From Bacteroidia bacterium (GTDB lineage Bacteria; Bacteroidota; Bacteroidia; NS11-12g; UBA9320): a DNA stretch of 6,605 nucleotides. Under the pieces are notes generated by a model, which saw only the letters and a program-made list of their open reading frames with translations, made no database searches and had not been told where the DNA came from. Where the stretch lies: NCBI GenBank assembly GCA_022425465.1, contig JAKMFK010000095.1, positions 1 to 6,605 of the forward strand, read 5' to 3'. Shown one piece after another: positions 5,164 to 6,605 of this stretch. Position 1 is the stretch's first letter. Every line of letters starts with the position of its first letter. Both the position numbers and the translations under genes were made by a program.

Positions 5164-6605
5164 ATGAGCAAATATCTTTTCATACTATTAGCATCAATTT
5201 TTACTCTTTTGGGATGTACAAACAATCAAAAAAATGACCATTTTCTAAATGAGGATGCACACTCATATGCGAATTTTAATGATGTGAGAATTACCCATAT
5301 GAATTTGAGCTTGACGGTTGATTTTCAAGAAAAAACACTAGATGGTAAAGTTAATGTTTCAGTTGATAATTATACAAACGCAAAACAACTAATATTAGAT
5401 TCAAAAGATCTAACAATTCACAAGGTATTGCTCGATGATAGCATTAAGACTTCGTTTTCATTGGGTGATGTAAGTGAAATTTTTGGCCAACCATTAACCA
5501 TTGATGTTGAACCAACTACCAAAGTAGTTTCGATTTATTATACAACAAGCCCTGATGCAGAAGCATTGCAATGGCTTACTCCTGAGCAAACGTTGGGTAA
5601 AAGACATCCTTTTTTGTTTAGTCAATCCCAAGCTATTCTAGCTCGTTCATGGGTCCCTTGTCAAGATGGACCTGGAGTTAAATTTACCTATGATGCTACG
5701 ATAAAAACAGATTCGAATTTAATCGCTCTAATGAGTGCAGAAAATGGGACTTCCAAAAATAATGATGGAGTATATACATTTAAAATGGATCAACCTATTT
5801 CATCTTATTTACTTGCATTGACTGTTGGTGATTTGGCGTTTGCAAGTACTGGAAGAAATTCGGGTGTTTATGCCGAACCAGCCATGCTTGAAAAATCAGT
5901 TTGGGAGTTGAATACGATGCAAAGCATGATTGATAGTGCAGAGCAGTTATATGGACCATATGCTTGGGACCGATATGATGTTGTCGTTTTACCTCCAAGT
6001 TTCCCTTTTGGAGGAATGGAGAATCCACGATTGACTTTTGCTACTCCTACGATTATTGCAGGAGATAGAAGTCTTGTTGCACTTATTGCACACGAGTTAG
6101 CCCATAGTTGGAGCGGGAATCTGGTCACCAATGAAACTTGGAATGATTTCTGGCTGAATGAGGGTTTTACCGTATATTTTGAACAACGGATCATGGAAAA
6201 AATATTTGGTAAACCCTATGAAGAAATGCTTACTAAACTGGGTATGGGTGAGTTAGAAGCAACCATAGAAGATTTAAAAAAAGAGGGTAATTCTGACGAT
6301 ACACATCTATATTTAAACTTAGATGGAAGAAATCCAGACGATGGCTTGACAGATGTTGCTTATGAGAAAGGGCGTTTTTTCTTACAAAAAGTGGAGTCTG
6401 TAGTGGGTAGAGAACGGTTTGACTCCTTTCTTAAAAATTATTTTGAGGCGAATAAGTTCAAGTCGATGAATACAGAACGATTTATTAAAAATCTTAATGA
6501 TCATTTATTGACACCAGAAGAAGAACAAGCCATTAATATTAATGCTTGGGTGTATGGACCAGGATTACCAGACAATGCCTTGACTCCCTATTCAGAAGAA
6601 CTAGA
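5164..6605 (+). CDS. M1-family zinc aminopeptidase lipoprotein, LTA4-hydrolase-like (3' partial)
   Basis: 480 residues are visible and the gene runs off the right edge. The N-terminus MSKYLFILLASIFTLLGC is a lipoprotein signal with lipobox LLGC (C18), so the product is membrane-anchored outside the cytoplasm. The N-terminal beta domain contains SQSQAILARSWVPCQD (153-168), like the LTA4-hydrolase segment with its substrate-binding Gln. The exopeptidase motif GGMEN is at 283-287. The zinc site is HELAH at 310-314 with third ligand E333, spaced HEXXH-X18-E. Y400 in YEKG is the expected transition-state tyrosine. It removes N-terminal residues from peptides and probably serves periplasmic peptide use. 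By recalled alignment D392 matches human LTA4H Asp375, while L395 replaces Tyr378; epoxide hydrolase activity should not be assumed. About 130 residues of the usual C-terminal helical domain are missing because of the window edge. ATG 5164 is the first possible start, since an in-frame TAG lies at 5158-5160. Confidence 0.95.
   Translation, partial: MSKYLFILLASIFTLLGCTNNQKNDHFLNEDAHSYANFNDVRITHMNLSLTVDFQEKTLDGKVNVSVDNYTNAKQLILDSKDLTIHKVLLDDSIKTSFSLGDVSEIFGQPLTIDVEPTTKVVSIYYTTSPDAEALQWLTPEQTLGKRHPFLFSQSQAILARSWVPCQDGPGVKFTYDATIKTDSNLIALMSAENGTSKNNDGVYTFKMDQPISSYLLALTVGDLAFASTGRNSGVYAEPAMLEKSVWELNTMQSMIDSAEQLYGPYAWDRYDVVVLPPSFPFGGMENPRLTFATPTIIAGDRSLVALIAHELAHSWSGNLVTNETWNDFWLNEGFTVYFEQRIMEKIFGKPYEEMLTKLGMGELEATIEDLKKEGNSDDTHLYLNLDGRNPDDGLTDVAYEKGRFFLQKVESVVGRERFDSFLKNYFEANKFKSMNTERFIKNLNDHLLTPEEEQAININAWVYGPGLPDNALTPYSEEL

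Noticed and set aside
5795..6194. Two minus-strand frames of 77 and 108 codons opposite the M1 peptidase.
   Set aside because: They are antisense shadows of a gene with intact catalytic motifs.
1..6605. CRISPR array, insertion sequence, toxin-antitoxin, retron or other defence system.
   Set aside because: No regularly spaced repeats, transposase, reverse transcriptase or small paired genes were found on either strand.

Overview
The window reads as ordinary chromosome of an A+T-rich member of the Bacteroidota, most likely a free-living aquatic or marine flavobacterial or cytophagal type. The reasons are: a methionyl-tRNA synthetase with a KISTS signature and a fused C-terminal tRNA-binding domain; a DUF4468-like secreted protein; a leukotriene-A4-hydrolase-like M1 peptidase made as a lipoprotein; starts without clear Shine-Dalgarno sequences; and promoter-like sequences resembling the Bacteroidota TTG / TAnnTTTG type. 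The phylum call is inference from gene content, since no 16S gene is present.

Layout, left to right. 2-814 (+) is the 3' part of a cysteine-rich secreted-type protein with two CXXCH haem c sites; its beginning lies outside the window. 815-991 is a non-coding gap with a weak terminator candidate and a partial inverted copy of the tRNA 3' end. 992-1031 is a strong factor-independent terminator on the minus strand. 1033-1107 (-) is tRNA-Arg(CCT) with an encoded CCA. 1111-3105 (-) is metG. 3151-4056 (-) is an EamA/DMT transporter with a non-ATG start. 4109-4135 is a second strong minus-strand terminator. 4150-4992 (-) is a secreted Asp/Trp-rich protein with a DUF4468-like domain. 4993-5163 is a divergent intergenic region with a 14-bp palindrome. 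5164 to the right edge (+) is a lipoprotein M1 aminopeptidase, cut by the window end.

Transcription units. The transporter, metG and tRNA-Arg share a strand. No terminator lies between them, and they are followed by one clear terminator, so they can form one unit. The tRNA begins three bases after the metG stop, so it is probably processed from the metG message or transcribed from a promoter inside metG. The DUF4468-like gene is a separate unit closed by its own terminator, and the peptidase is transcribed away from it.

Functionally this is mostly housekeeping: translation (metG, tRNA-Arg), envelope proteins (two secreted or lipoprotein products), a small-molecule transporter and a periplasmic electron-transfer-type protein. 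I see no defence system, CRISPR array, insertion sequence or biosynthetic cluster. The points most worth a second look are the metG-tRNA fusion transcript, the inverted partial copy of the tRNA 3' end, the Asp/Trp repeat protein and the unnamed dihaem protein.
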